Notes: a model not told the origin generated them from the sequence alone. Shown: positions 53,701-62,132, counted from the stretch's first letter. The stretch is DNA of 64,000 nt from Pagrus major (GCF_040436345.1 NC_133235.1:21910660-21974659); one strand, 5' to 3'. Numbers and translations: made by a program.

Positions 53701-55779
53701 CATCACATGTTCCTGCAGATGGATTAGCTGCTCCACCTCCTGTTAAACGAGGGTATGAAATTATTGAACTCCTGGAAACGACACTCCTCATGACTCTCAC
53801 AGTTCAGTGTCAAATGTAATCCACATCTTGTACAAATTAGCAATGTCCGCTGAGAATATATGACACAGCACTGGATGTTCATTATCTGGGGGTTATGTAA
53901 AGGGTGTTGTTGCTCTGCTGACAGCGCTCCAAGGGCGACCTCTGGTGGTAAACTCAGTCAACTACGGGAAAGGAATGGCCCTGCATGTAAAGGGGGGCGT
54001 TTGGTGGTACTGCAGCACACTCTGCTGCTGTTTGATAAAATGGCAGAGAATCAACAGAAGCATACAGCAGAAATAAGGGCTTCTCTTTCTGGAAATGATT
54101 TAGGTGACAGTTTGTTAGGACAACATGTAATTCATGATTTACTGTAATGTTAGTGAACCATCCTCCCCTTTAGTTCTCAGGAGGTTTATGAGGTTTTTAG
54201 ATATGTGTGATCATAAATCCTGAATCCTCCCCTGTAATAACATGTTCCATCTCATTGTAGGGGTGGTGGTCTGGGCCTGGTCCTAGCCAGCGCCGGATTC
54301 GGCATGCTGACGGCCCCCATCATGGAGCTCCACAATCAGAAGGGCTACTTCCTTCACCACATCATCTTTGCCTGCTGCACACTCATCTGCATCATCTGCA
54401 TTCTCCTGCTCCCGGAGACACGCTACCAGCCCCTCCCTGAGACCCTGGCTGACGGCGAGAGCTACACTCGCCAACCCCTCCTTCCCCCAAGGAAACCTGG
54501 AGAACAGCGCCTCTTGCTGGCTCAGTCGGAGAGCAGCAGGGACTACACCAGGGTGCATGACACACCCCTCCACGAGGCTGCCACCACTGTAGTGTCCACC
54601 ATGGACTCCACCGCCTCTTCAGCTGTCGACTTGACCGCTCCGTCGGTCGCGGATGTGTCCGCTCCAGCGTTCATGGAGGTGCACCCCTGCAAGACGCAAC
54701 CTAAAGACCCCAACGGTCACTCAGTGCCATCTTTACCCACGACCGCCCTGGGTAAAGACGGAGCCATACATGCCAGTAAGGAGCACCTGCTGTCTTCCAC
54801 TCCTTTACACAAACCATGCGTCACAGACCCACTTTTAGCCGATGCCGAAGAACCTCCAGCAACAGTCTTAAATCCTGTTGATCCACTGACGGATTCTGCC
54901 ATTCCTGAAATGAACGACATTGGTCCTTCCCCGACAAAGGAGTCAGCTGTTGCCCCTGCCCCTCTAGTAGACTCCTCCGCTCCCTGTGGAACTGTGCCTG
55001 CCTCCTTATTGATCTGCACCACACCCATCATCGAACCCCCGCCAAGCTACACATTAGAATCCCCCGACCTGCTGGACAACGACATCGAGATTATCACCCC
55101 GAAATTCGATGTGCCTTTGCCCGAGGATGCCCACGCCACGTTAGCAGACTCCCCTACTCCATCTATGCACGACAGTCTCCCTCCATCCCCGACTCCCTCT
55201 CCCGTTCCCATGACAGACTGCAACATCACCACTGACCCTCCCCCCTCCATTAGCCCACACTCTGACATTCCCATCCAGTTAGAAATAGTAGACGAATCTA
55301 TATCTAGAGACTCCCCCGTACCTCCTGTCATAGACTCCCAACCACCACAGTTAGACTCTACCTCTCCCTGTGTTAATGATATATCTCCTCCTTCCCCTAC
55401 TCCCCCTAGTCCCATCTCGGTTTCCCCTTCACCCACTCCCCCTCCACCCATTGACCCCATGCCCTCAGCGGACTCTTCCACTCCCCCCATTGTAGATACT
55501 GTCAACACCGCTGCGCCGATTCCTACCATCCTCCCCGTCACGGACATTGTGCACACCTCCACTCCAGAATCGACCACACTCACAGACATTGTCGAGCCCG
55601 CGCAGGATTCAGCTGCTCCCCTCGCCATAGAGTCCATCACAGATTCAGGCTCTACAGAAGCAACTCCACCCTCTTTAATTGACTGCACCGTCTCCTCCCC
55701 CATAGACTCTGGTGTCCTCTCCATCAGGGATAGCGCCAGCACAGAAAACAACACTGTCAACGGCGTGGCGTCATCATGA
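20267..55779 (+). CDS. slc22a23: solute carrier family 22 member 23 (10 coding exons)
   Basis: SLC22A23 is a 12-TM major-facilitator protein related to organic ion transporters; its substrate is not firmly established. Coding exons: 20267-20704, 29230-29333, 29417-29571, 44059-44227, 45877-46004, 49046-49148, 49903-50138, 51675-51707, 53313-53436, 54261-55779 (stop TGA 55777-55779). All junctions are GT-AG and in phase, giving 1002 residues against 686 in human. Conserved blocks include SVLPFLGGFG, TWIPALFIGFSQ, MFSTLRFFEGFCLAG, IFPESLRWLLATQQ, GYGIHHCFARSMM, CAEITPTVIR and HNQKGYFLHHIIFACCTL. The MFS loop 2-3 motif is GYLVFGILADWFGRHP (171-186). The large TM1-TM2 loop carries five N-glycosylation sequons. 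The excess length lies in the C-terminal tail. Confidence 0.97.
21583..22175. mobile_element. CCTCCGCCAAGG-ended repeat with nested MITE
   Basis: The outer repeat begins ATACCTCCGCCAAGG at 21585 and resumes after 21976 with ATCTGGATCAGCACCAGAAG and GTAGTTTTTGTGTAATCCTG. The latter part is shared with 31915-32062. The nested element at 21656-21975 splits it. Confidence 0.6.
21656..21975. mobile_element. TTAA-bordered MITE, about 320 bp
   Basis: The left end is ATTAAAGGGGCACTATGATG and the right end CATAGTGCACCTTTAAC, which form inverted terminal repeats with TTAA at both borders. The interior shares ACAAACTCAGAAATAT with 18098-18235. No coding content. Confidence 0.7.
24675..24899. mobile_element. 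GATTAATC-type MITE, short copy
   Basis: The left end is CTGCAACTAAAGTTTATTTTC with TATCGATTAATCTGCAGATT. The right end is CAATCAATTGTTGCAGGCC. The terminal GCAAC/GTTGC words are inverted. Relatives are at 25773-26598 and 28081-28310. Confidence 0.65.
25773..26598. mobile_element. GATTAATC-type MITE, long copy
   Basis: The left end is AGAGCTGCAACGATTAATGG and the right end carries AACTAATCGATTAATCAAG and TTAGTTGCAGCAGCCC. The terminal words are inverted repeats shared with 24675-24899 and 28081-28310. The middle is about 600 bp longer than in the short copies and may contain another insertion. Confidence 0.65.
28081..28310. mobile_element. GATTAATC-type MITE, short copy
   Basis: The left end is AGAGCTGCGACGATTAATCG. 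The right end contains ATGATTAATCGTGAGG, ATCTGCAAATCAATC and CCGTTGGTTAT. Length and order match the copy at 24675-24899. Confidence 0.65.
29230..29571 (+). CDS. slc22a23: slc22a23 exons 2-3: TM2-TM4 and MFS signature
   Basis: Exon 2 (29230-29333) and exon 3 (29417-29571) are split by an 83-nt intron. They encode WSLVCDSAWKVHIAKF, the MFS signature ending ADWFGRHP, and NVPMFSTLRFFEGFCLAG. They lie after the 8.5-kb intron 1 and before the 14.5-kb intron 3. Confidence 0.95.
31915..32062. mobile_element. fragment of the CCTCCGCCAAGG-ended repeat
   Basis: TTCTGGATCTGCACCAAAAG, GTGGAAATCTGCTCAGTAG, GACAAACGGACACGGGC and ATAACCTCCTTGG follow in the same order as the right part of the repeat at 21976-22175, with a better preserved end. 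Confidence 0.6.
35210..35507. mobile_element. TTAA-bordered MITE, about 300 bp
   Basis: The left end TTAAAGCCGCTGTAAGCATT and right end CTCACAGCAGCTTTAA are inverted repeats (TTAAAGCYGCTGTRAG), and TTAA borders both sides. No coding content. Confidence 0.7.
43000..43380 (-). mobile_element. MITE composite, reverse copy of the 57183-57505 family
   Basis: AAAGGTGTACTATGTGAGAATT, CATACTCAAAACAAATG, GCAGCATATCACC and GTTAGCTCAGTTAGC match the reverse complement of the right half of the element at 57183-57505. From about 43200 a different sequence (CGCCATGTT, CTACAGTAGCCCAGAAC) follows, probably a second element. Confidence 0.6.
44059..46004 (+). CDS. slc22a23: slc22a23 exons 4-5: TM5-TM6 and start of central loop
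   Basis: Exon 4 (44059-44227) encodes IELCLPGWRFSMTMVASF and DWQVLQAVIICPLLLML. Exon 5 (45877-46004) encodes IFPESLRWLLATQQYCRSKW and the start of the cytoplasmic loop between TM6 and TM7. PESxRW is a typical SLC22 motif. The junction is phase 2 and restores the Trp codon. Confidence 0.94.
44228..45876 (+). other. slc22a23 intron 4
   Basis: This 1.65-kb intron has no obvious microsatellite. An open frame of 131 codons (44879-45274) has no recognised domain or repeat pattern. I treat it as chance, though it could be part of an old transposon. Confidence 0.6.
46395..46567. mobile_element. short TTAA-bordered MITE
   Basis: The left end is GTTAAAGGGTCCATTTTG and the right end AATTACCCTTTAACAG. 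TTAAAGGGT is inverted at the two ends and both abut TTAA. It lies in slc22a23 intron 5. Confidence 0.55.
48119..49017. mobile_element. element with perfect 11-bp terminal inverted repeats
   Basis: TAGAGCCTGAA at 48119-48129 is exactly inverted as TTCAGGCTCTA at 49007-49017. The interior is split by a second element (48285-48697). A degraded relative lies at 18453-19020. The right end stops 28 nt before slc22a23 exon 6. Confidence 0.7.
48285..48697. mobile_element. nested MITE with AGGAGACATATTATGCT-type ends
   Basis: The left end AAAAGAGATCTATTATGCTA and right end TAGCATAATATGTCTCCTCT are imperfect inverted repeats. The 3' end also contains AACCTGAAAAT, the complement of the TTCAGGTT seen after the same end at 15006. 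Length is about 410 bp with no coding content. Confidence 0.7.
49046..50138 (+). CDS. slc22a23: slc22a23 exons 6-7: central loop, TM7-TM9
   Basis: Exon 6 (49046-49148) encodes ELQRALQKKPKKTCIVKMVG and NLWKNIVVLCVNS. Exon 7 (49903-50138) encodes GYGIHHCFARSMMDNEAQET, FYADYYTMAGIAVASCM and RRGGLLMFMIITALASLLQL. A transposon ends about 28 nt upstream of the exon 6 acceptor. Confidence 0.94.
50139..53312 (+). other. slc22a23 introns 7 and 8 around the 33-nt exon
   Basis: Apart from exon 8 (51675-51707) these two introns are AT-rich sequence without recognisable genes. Open frames such as 141 aa at 51990-52415 have no recognisable domain. Confidence 0.65.
51675..51707 (+). CDS. slc22a23: slc22a23 exon 8, a 33-nt exon
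   Basis: Between CTCCTCTAG and |GTAGGA lies a 33-nt exon that completes NLLGKYSNHLNI. Its phase (1 in, 1 out) is required to join exon 7 to exon 9 and give the I-D-S-S-G-T-L-N-K-N-F reading. It covers the short extracellular segment between TM9 and TM10. Confidence 0.85.
53313..53436 (+). CDS. slc22a23: slc22a23 exon 9: TM10-TM11 region
   Basis: It encodes NKNFSIAFSIIGMFSSHAVS and FFCAEITPTVIR, a conserved SLC22 block. The Arg codon is split by the phase-2 donor AG|GTAAGC and is completed in exon 10. Confidence 0.94.
53935..53948 (-). promoter_or_regulatory. CTCF-like motif in slc22a23 intron 9
   Basis: On the minus strand the site reads CCACCAGAGGTCGC, 13 of 14 positions of the CTCF core consensus. 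It points the same way as the site at 13392-13405. This is only a motif match. Confidence 0.35.
54261..55779 (+). CDS. slc22a23: slc22a23 exon 10: TM11-12 and expanded disordered tail
   Basis: Residues 497-610 continue the conserved family sequence: GGGLGLVLASAGFGMLTAP, HNQKGYFLHHIIFACC (TM12 about 527-547), LLLPETR, ESYTRQPLLP and GEQRLLLAQ. From about residue 611 to 1002 the sequence becomes Pro/Ser/Thr/Asp/Ile-rich with recurring DS-x-x-P, PPSPTP and ITDS-like words. It has no hydrophobic segment and no recognised domain. It ends NNTVNGVASS, which loosely resembles the human C-terminal end, as if the tail had expanded internally. The same frame stays open with no break, so the tail is truly coding unless an unseen intron removes part of it. 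Confidence 0.88.
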
Positions 55780-55962
55780 TGCAGGAAAAAAGAAGCTTTA
55801 CGGCTGCAGAGGAAGCAGCCCCCACGCCACACGAATGACCGAGAAGGGGGGGGGGGGCGCGAACTGTCCTGCTCAGACTTCAGGAGTTGGAGTTGAGCAG
55901 ACACGTCTTCTTAGGGAGCTGCTGTACGTTTCTTGATGTCCCCCCCTTCCCGAAATTTAGCC

Positions 55963-55968
55963 AATAAA
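55963..55968 (+). terminator. proximal polyadenylation signal of slc22a23
   Basis: A canonical AATAAA hexamer lies 184 nt after the stop codon and is followed within about 60 nt by GT-rich sequence (TGGTTTGTGAC). Confidence 0.5.
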
Positions 55969-57182
55969 CGAGACCACGCAAGTGAGAGAGTGCCAGAGGC
56001 TGGTTTGTGACAATGTGACAGTATCTTCTGCTCTTTTTGAATGTCACTGGAAATCACCAGCCTATAAACTACTTTGATGTAAATGAATGGGAAATCACTG
56101 TCTGTCGAAGAGACTTACAACTATACCCACAATCACTGAGAGGACTGGTGAAAAATGCAATGATGCTAAAAACAAACAAAAAAAAAAAAAAATCGAATCA
56201 CTGGTACTTTTGCTCAAATCAAGTGTCCGTCTAACATATTTGTATAAAAATATCGCCTTACCTGTATGGACAACAAAAAATCTGAATGTTACAAGTATTT
56301 TTTGCCGTTACAGAGGTAAACAATCCAAATTGGGGTTTTTCTAAATACAAACGCCAAAAAACAACTCTGACCAAAATTAAATGTAGACATAGTGCCAAAA
56401 AAAATTAGTATAAATGCAGTATTTGCCTGTTTGGGGAAATACTGTTTAGTGCAGTCCCCCTGCCATAGACTGAAGTGTGGTTCACTTTAATCCACATACA
56501 AAGTTCAGAAATACAAAAGAACTAAAATCATTTATCGAATGAATAGAAGACTGAAATGTTGATAAATTTGAATTGAAAAATGAGAATTGCTTTCATCAAC
56601 ACATGGTTCATCGTGTGAACAGCGACATTTGAGAAAAGAATGACCCATATTTTGTCGGTCTGAAAAAACTTTTATTTTTCCAATCGTTTCGGTCAATGAA
56701 ATATATGGTATGCAAATGCTTTTATTTGTAAATGTGATATTGTAAGTAAATGCCTAATTAGTTGTTGAGCTTGATTCAGTCTTTTTTCTAAAAAAAAAAA
56801 AAATTCTAAGTATTATTTTGAATAATCTCCCATGGCGTGCCCTTATTGTACAAACCTATACTTCATTCTTACAGTATTTGTGGCACCTCTGTGTGGTGGC
56901 ACCTTTATTCCTTTGCAGTTGGGACAAAAGCATGAAAATAATCGTGAACGTGTCAGTAAAACAAACCTTAAAGCAAACCTTGAAAAGACACAAAAAGCTA
57001 TTTTTGAAATGAAAACCAATGGATGACAAAATGTTTCGACAGCATCGCTAACCTTCAGTGTGTTTTTCCGAATCATGGATTATGTATGTCGGTGTGTTCA
57101 TACATTCACAAGTTTACCTTACAAAAAATGCAATAGTTCATATAGTTGTCGAATTGACATTTAAATGCAGGTGAAATCTTTT

Positions 57183-57505
57183 AAAGGGGCAGTATGTAAG
57201 AATTTTAGCTGAAAACGTCATCAAAGGCGGCGGTTTTGAAGTTACGATGTCTGTGTATGGTGTTGCAGAGATATCCACTAAGGTTAGCATGCTAACCAGC
57301 TAGCCCTGGCCCGTCCTGGTCCAAAGCTCTTGTGCTAGTGGTGTAAACTTGAACCCTCCCCCGGTCCCCGAGCTCCCAGTCCAAACCGGTAGCTGCACCG
57401 CTAACTGAGCTAACGGCAGCTACAGTTAGGAGCAGCAAGCGGGTGCCCGGGTGATATGCCGCCCCCTATTTGTTCTGCGTATGATTCTTACATATTGCAC
57501 CTTTT
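57183..57505 (+). mobile_element. TTAA-bordered MITE inside the slc22a23 3'UTR region
   Basis: The left end TTTAAAGGGGCAGTATGTAAG and the right end TTACATATTGCACC followed by TTTTTTAA are inverted repeats. The interior has GTTAGCATGCTAACCAG, AACTGAGCTAACGGCAGC and GGTGATATGCCGCCCC. Relatives are at 60515-60855 (same strand) and 43000-43150 (opposite strand). Confidence 0.75.
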
Positions 57506-59089
57506 TTAATTATAGATAGATTAACCTATTCATATTCTTGAATTTGACGGACTCTTGCTTAAGGAGGCACTTTCTCTTCCAAAGCCTGTGTCCATCTGTG
57601 GACAGCGTTGTACTTGACTCAATACTGTGTGTAACTCGACAGTTGTAGTTACATACTTCATGCATCAGAGGTTGTAAAGACATATGATTACTGATAGACC
57701 ACTGTTTACAATAATAATAATAATAATAATGCTAAATAATAATAACTACACGTTACTGTAAAACTTAAGAGCCAACTGAATGATGTCTTGTCATTTCAAA
57801 TGTGATTAAACTCTCCCACACTTACCATATTACATTCATCCAGGAAGTATTGGTGATCTATGAGGGTGTCATTCAGGAGTTGACAGAAGACTTTCTGTTA
57901 TTCACACCTTCTTGTGGTACACTCACGAGAGCCTTACAGGTACTTTACTCACCAAAATTCAAAGTGTGCACTGACAAAAGCTACATATCTTTTGGTCTGC
58001 TAATGATTGAGCAAACCTGCCTGTGTTTGTTTTTCCCTCAAATGCAAGTACGAGAGCTCTATTTTCGGTCATCGCGTCAACGAACTTCCATTTAGTGAAA
58101 GATTCATTTGAACCATTAAATGTGTAACATGCCATGCTGCTAAGCCTCAAAGCACAATGCCCTGCAATCATGTGATGTCAAATATTGGTGGAGCTTGGCG
58201 TCTTGACATTAAAAAAAAAAAAAGAAAAAAAAAAGGGAAAGTGGAGTGGGATTTTGACTACAGAAACACACATTAACTTTTGCAATAGACCCACATGTAA
58301 TCTACTTTGTGGAACAGGATGTTGACACTGGATTTAATGAGGAATTTCTTGGCATCTGCTGTAGCGAGTGTGGTGACTGCAGTGGTCGGTATCGTCACAT
58401 CACTCGGAGTACTCGTTGTCTGTTGTCTCTCTGTCTCAATGTGCATATTGCAGAAATTGAACTGTGTATTGCCAAAAAAGCCCCATGCAACACCAGTGTA
58501 AAGACAAAAAACACAGCACAATACATCCAGTGTCTTCTCTGAGATCTGTTGCTTCCATCTTCACAACTCCCATGCAGCTATTTAACGGTGCTGATTGGAG
58601 CTATGACACCCGTAAGCATTTGGTTTGACTTTATTTGGAGTAAAAATTAAAGTAAAAGCAATCCAAAGCAATGTTAGCACCAGCGGTAGGGTAGACTTGA
58701 AGACAGTGGAAAAGCAAAAAAAATAAATAAAAAAAGCAACAAAAAAAAATTAAAAAAAAAAAAAGAAGAAGAAGAATGGGTTATGCCTTTGTAAATAGTA
58801 AATGTGTGGACTGGACACCCAGTTTTGATAAGATGAAGGATCATAGATCATAATGGACTGGTGAATAGTTCTGAACTTGGTAGATAAGTCTCAGAGACAT
58901 GAAGTCCCCAGTGTACACATTTCAGGTTTTGCTTCTCTCAACCGTGCGACTCAGAATCTCTCGATGAGAGACTTGAATGAATGTAAAAACCATGGATTGT
59001 ACCATTTATAATTTCCAATTGTTTGGTTTCATTTTGTTTTTGTTTTAACAGACATAATGCACTTGTATATAAGCCATACCTGTTGTTAA

Positions 59090-59095
59090 AATAAA
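59090..59095 (+). terminator. distal polyadenylation signal of slc22a23
   Basis: AATAAA is followed after about 30 nt by CAACTGTGG and GAGTCCTTC. It would end a 3.3-kb 3'UTR. Confidence 0.45.
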
Positions 59096-59718
59096 CCACT
59101 ATTTATTGATCAACTGTGGATATCAGTGAGTCCTTCATTTTTCAGACTTTTCATGGATTTTTTATTAAAAGTAGATCCCAGTCAAATATAGGGAATATTT
59201 GACTGGGCTGGCTTGAGGCTTTGTATCTAAAGATCACTTTTTAAAGACAAGAAAAACAGGGGATGCATGACTGTTTTTTTATTACAGCTTTATTGTACTC
59301 ATCCAACAGGGTTGCAGAAATCCCAAGGGTTGTAGCCAAAGCTGGATTACCAACGGAGCAGAACAAGCAAATAGTCCAGACAAAAAGCAAATGCTCCAGA
59401 CATGCCCCAGGGATCCTGAAGGTTGTCTGTGCGGTAATAACTTTGTGGCGATAGGATTAATACACATTAGGGTAACACTTTATATTAACCATAATAAATA
59501 CATGGTAAAGTATGCTCTATTAATCATTTATCAAACAATTGCTAATGTTTATAAAGATTAATTGCAACTTTAAGGCCATCCAAATACTGTTTATAGAGAA
59601 CTACACCGTATTCACACATTTGCAAAGTTTAATTGCAACTTAACACTAAACAATTGCATAATAAATGGTTTGTAAAGCATTTCTTTGTTTATTAACAGTA
59701 AAATGACTAGTTTCAGTG

Positions 59719-60332
59719 ATGGTTATTATAAAGTGCTGCCCACATTTGTTTGTTGAAATGCTTCCCTAAAGCCAAAATGAACAATGCTATCCTGAGTCAT
59801 TCTAGCCATTTAGCACGGAGAAGACTTTGACCTAAATGCTAATGTCAACATGCTAATATGCTCACAGTGACAATGCTAAGATGCAGATGCTCACCTAACC
59901 ACTAAGTGAATGTTCTGTTGCAAATATTGGACACATTTAAAGCATCATTATGTAGAAATTAGCATTTTGTGTGATTTGGTGAGGCTGTAATTTTAATGTA
60001 AAAAAAAAGTTACATAATGTTGCTTTAATGCTGGTTATTATAAAGTGGTACCTGCATTTGTTTGGTGAAATGCACTAAACTAAATTTCACTGAAGTAGAA
60101 ATCAATAATGTGAGAGTCTTGAGTCATGAGTCTCCTAAAATTTGGATAAAATGTAGGATTCACCTCGGACACGGCCGTTAGTTTTCCGTTTTTATCCACA
60201 GCTTGACGAGGCTTGATGAGTCTCTCACAGTCTCTCTGTGCCATTTAGCACAGAGAGACTTTGACCTAAATGCTAACGTCAACATGCTAATATGCTCGTA
60301 GTGACGATGCTTACATGCAGATATTATTATTA
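59719..60332 (+). repeat. local duplication flanking a tiny MITE
   Basis: TGGTTATTATAAAGTG with GCATTTG/ACATTTG and CATTTAGCAC with CTTTGACCTAAATGCTAA occur in the same order at 59719-59896 and 60029-60332. Between the copies is a 91-bp element (59938-60028) with ends TTAAAGCATCATTATGTA and TACATAATGTTGCTTTAA, inverted at 16 of 17 positions. The second copy is split by the left arm at 60132-60216. Confidence 0.6.
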
Positions 60333-60987
60333 TTAATTTTTCAACATCTACTTTTAACATGTTGGCATCCTGACAACTGCAAATTAAATCTAAACACTAG
60401 GTGACTTGCAAATATATTTGGCCATTGGACAAATTTGATGACAATCTGATACTTAAGGAGAATCCACTTCTCATCACAGATCTGAACATCATGGTGGCAC
60501 GAGAGGTAAACAAATATATATCTCAATATGTAAGAATTTTAGTCGAAAACATTCAAAAAGTACCTAAAACTATCAACAGAACGTGAATAAATAACGGTTT
60601 TGACATTAAGACGTCTCTGTATTGTGTTACAGAGATATTTACTGCAGTTAGTATGCTAACCAGATAGCCCTAGCCCCAGCCCGTCCCGGGCCAAAGCTCC
60701 CTTGCTTAAGATGTAAACACCAACACTCCTGCGGTGCTCCAAGTTCACAGTCTTGACCGCTAGCCGCACGGCTAACTGAGCTAACTAGCAAACGGCAGCT
60801 ACAGTTAGCATTAGTTTGCAGATATCCTGGTGATATGCTGCCCCGTATACCTTTAATCTATTTTTAGATATTTCTGTCTGGATCAAAGTGGTGGACCGGC
60901 TGTCAAGCCTCGTCAAGCTGTGGATAAAAACGGAAAATTAACGGCCGTGTCCAAGGTGAATCCTACATTTTATCCAAATTTTAGGAG
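60132..60987. mobile_element. element with 85-bp near-perfect terminal inverted repeats
   Basis: Arms 60132-60216 and 60903-60987 are reverse complements at 83 of 85 positions and enclose 686 bp. The right part of the enclosed segment (60515-60855) is a MITE of the 57183 family. The enclosed left part continues the local duplicate of 59808-59895. No transposase-like frame is present, so it is non-autonomous or an inverted local duplication. Confidence 0.7.
60515..60855 (+). mobile_element. copy of the 57183-57505 MITE family
   Basis: ATATGTAAGAATTTTAGTCG, GTTACAGAGATATTTACTG, AGCCCGTCCCGGGCCAAAGC, GGCTAACTGAGCTAAC and GGTGATATGCTGCCCCGTAT parallel the element at 57183-57505 throughout. The right terminal repeat is lost. 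Confidence 0.65.
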
Positions 60988-61079
60988 CTGTCTTTCAGAA
61001 AGGGCCCTCTTTTAAAAATCCAGTTTTCATATCTCACTTGATTGTTTATCCTTCAACAATGTTATGGTTCATCAAAATA

Positions 61080-61430
61080 TCACAGCTGCAGAGGAGCTGA
61101 GTGTTGATTTTAGAAACAAAGGAGGCAAAGGCACACAAAGACCCCTGTCCTGGAGCTGAGGTGGAGCAGGTGAACAGTTGTAGGTTCCTTGGAATAAACC
61201 ATCACTGAGGACTAATCTTGGTCACTACACATCACTGCCCTGGTTAAGAAAGCACAGAAAAGGGCTCCACTTCCTATGGAAACTAAAATCCAGAGTAAGA
61301 TTCTGGTCCACTTTTACAAAGGGGCTATAGAAAGCATCCTGAGTGGTTCGTGCATGGCCCAGGAGAGGAAGGCTCTACAGCGGGTGATTAAAACCGCCCA
61401 GAACATCACTCACAAATGCAGCAAATCTGG
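61080..61430 (+). mobile_element. decayed LINE reverse-transcriptase 3' remnant
   Basis: In shifting frames the region gives pieces typical of the C-terminal part of L2/CR1/Rex1-type LINE polymerases: FLGI after a V-N-S-C run, VKKAQK, LVHFYKGAIESIL and RKALQRVIKTAQNI. Stops and frameshifts break it, so it is a dead fragment. An A-run follows at 61449-61461. Confidence 0.65.
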
Positions 61431-61919
61431 GGACATGGTGGAAGCATAAAAAAAAAAAAAATCTGTTTTTTCATGAATGGGTGGGGTGTGGTTTTGGCTT
61501 TATAAAGGACCACATATCATTTTCGCCCCTGGGTCCCTGAGAGAGTTAGTACGGCCCTGTTTTTTCATCTTATCTGCATTATTCAAGCTAAAACAAGAAC
61601 ATCTATGAGTTTATAGTCCGGGTTATATATCTAATCTAATCAGAAAATCAGATCATATTTTTCAACCTACAATTTGAGACAACTCTTCTGAACAGGACAG
61701 CTTATAGCTGCACACCACTCAGCCCTGATTGAAACAGCACATTTTTAGGATTTTACTGATAAAGTCTGACGATTACCCGAGCTTCACAGAACAAGCTCAG
61801 TCCATCCAGCGATACAGTAGAAAGGCAACATTTCTCCTGCATGGGACAGGGTGATGTCAGGGTACAGCCAGGAGGGATGATGCGGCATGATCCTCCAAGT
61901 CCACTGCATCAAACCGGGG

Positions 61920-62132
61920 CGCTCCTATTGGCTGACGGGGATACAGGGATGCTGCGCTGTGCGCGACGTCATCTGACCAGCAGCACGTTTATCTATCTCG
62001 CCGGCTCCACACTCGACCTGGAAATGAGGCAAGCGCTGATTTTGAGAAACACAGCGGCAAGAGACTGAAGACTGGACGCAGGTGAAGTCGAGACAGCCGA
62101 GACACGCTCTCTGCCCGCATCCGCAGCGCACC
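61920..62132 (+). promoter_or_regulatory. tubb2 promoter and 5'UTR
   Basis: Just upstream of the beta-tubulin start are an inverted CCAAT box (CTATTGGCTG, 61926-61935) and a CRE-like CGACGTCAT (61964-61972) in a locally GC-rich stretch. No clear TATA box was found. Position and motif pairing suit a tubulin promoter. The start of transcription is not determined. Confidence 0.5.

Larger units (their letters stand above)
55780..59115 (+). other. probable slc22a23 3'UTR
   Basis: After the stop there is a 12-G run (about 55846-55857). A first AATAAA is at 55963-55968, which would give a short UTR. A second AATAAA is at 59090-59095, followed by a GT-containing stretch. Sequence before it (TATAATTTCCAATTGTTTGG, GCACTTGTATATAAGCC) looks like ordinary fish UTR. 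A MITE lies inside at 57183-57505. No coding gene is seen here. The extent is inferred, with no transcript support. Confidence 0.55.

Noticed and set aside
55047..55904. 285-codon open frame on the minus strand opposite the slc22a23 last exon
   Set aside because: It is the antisense shadow of the biased Pro/Ser/Thr tail codons, gives Gly/Ser/Met-rich sequence and has no recognisable domain.
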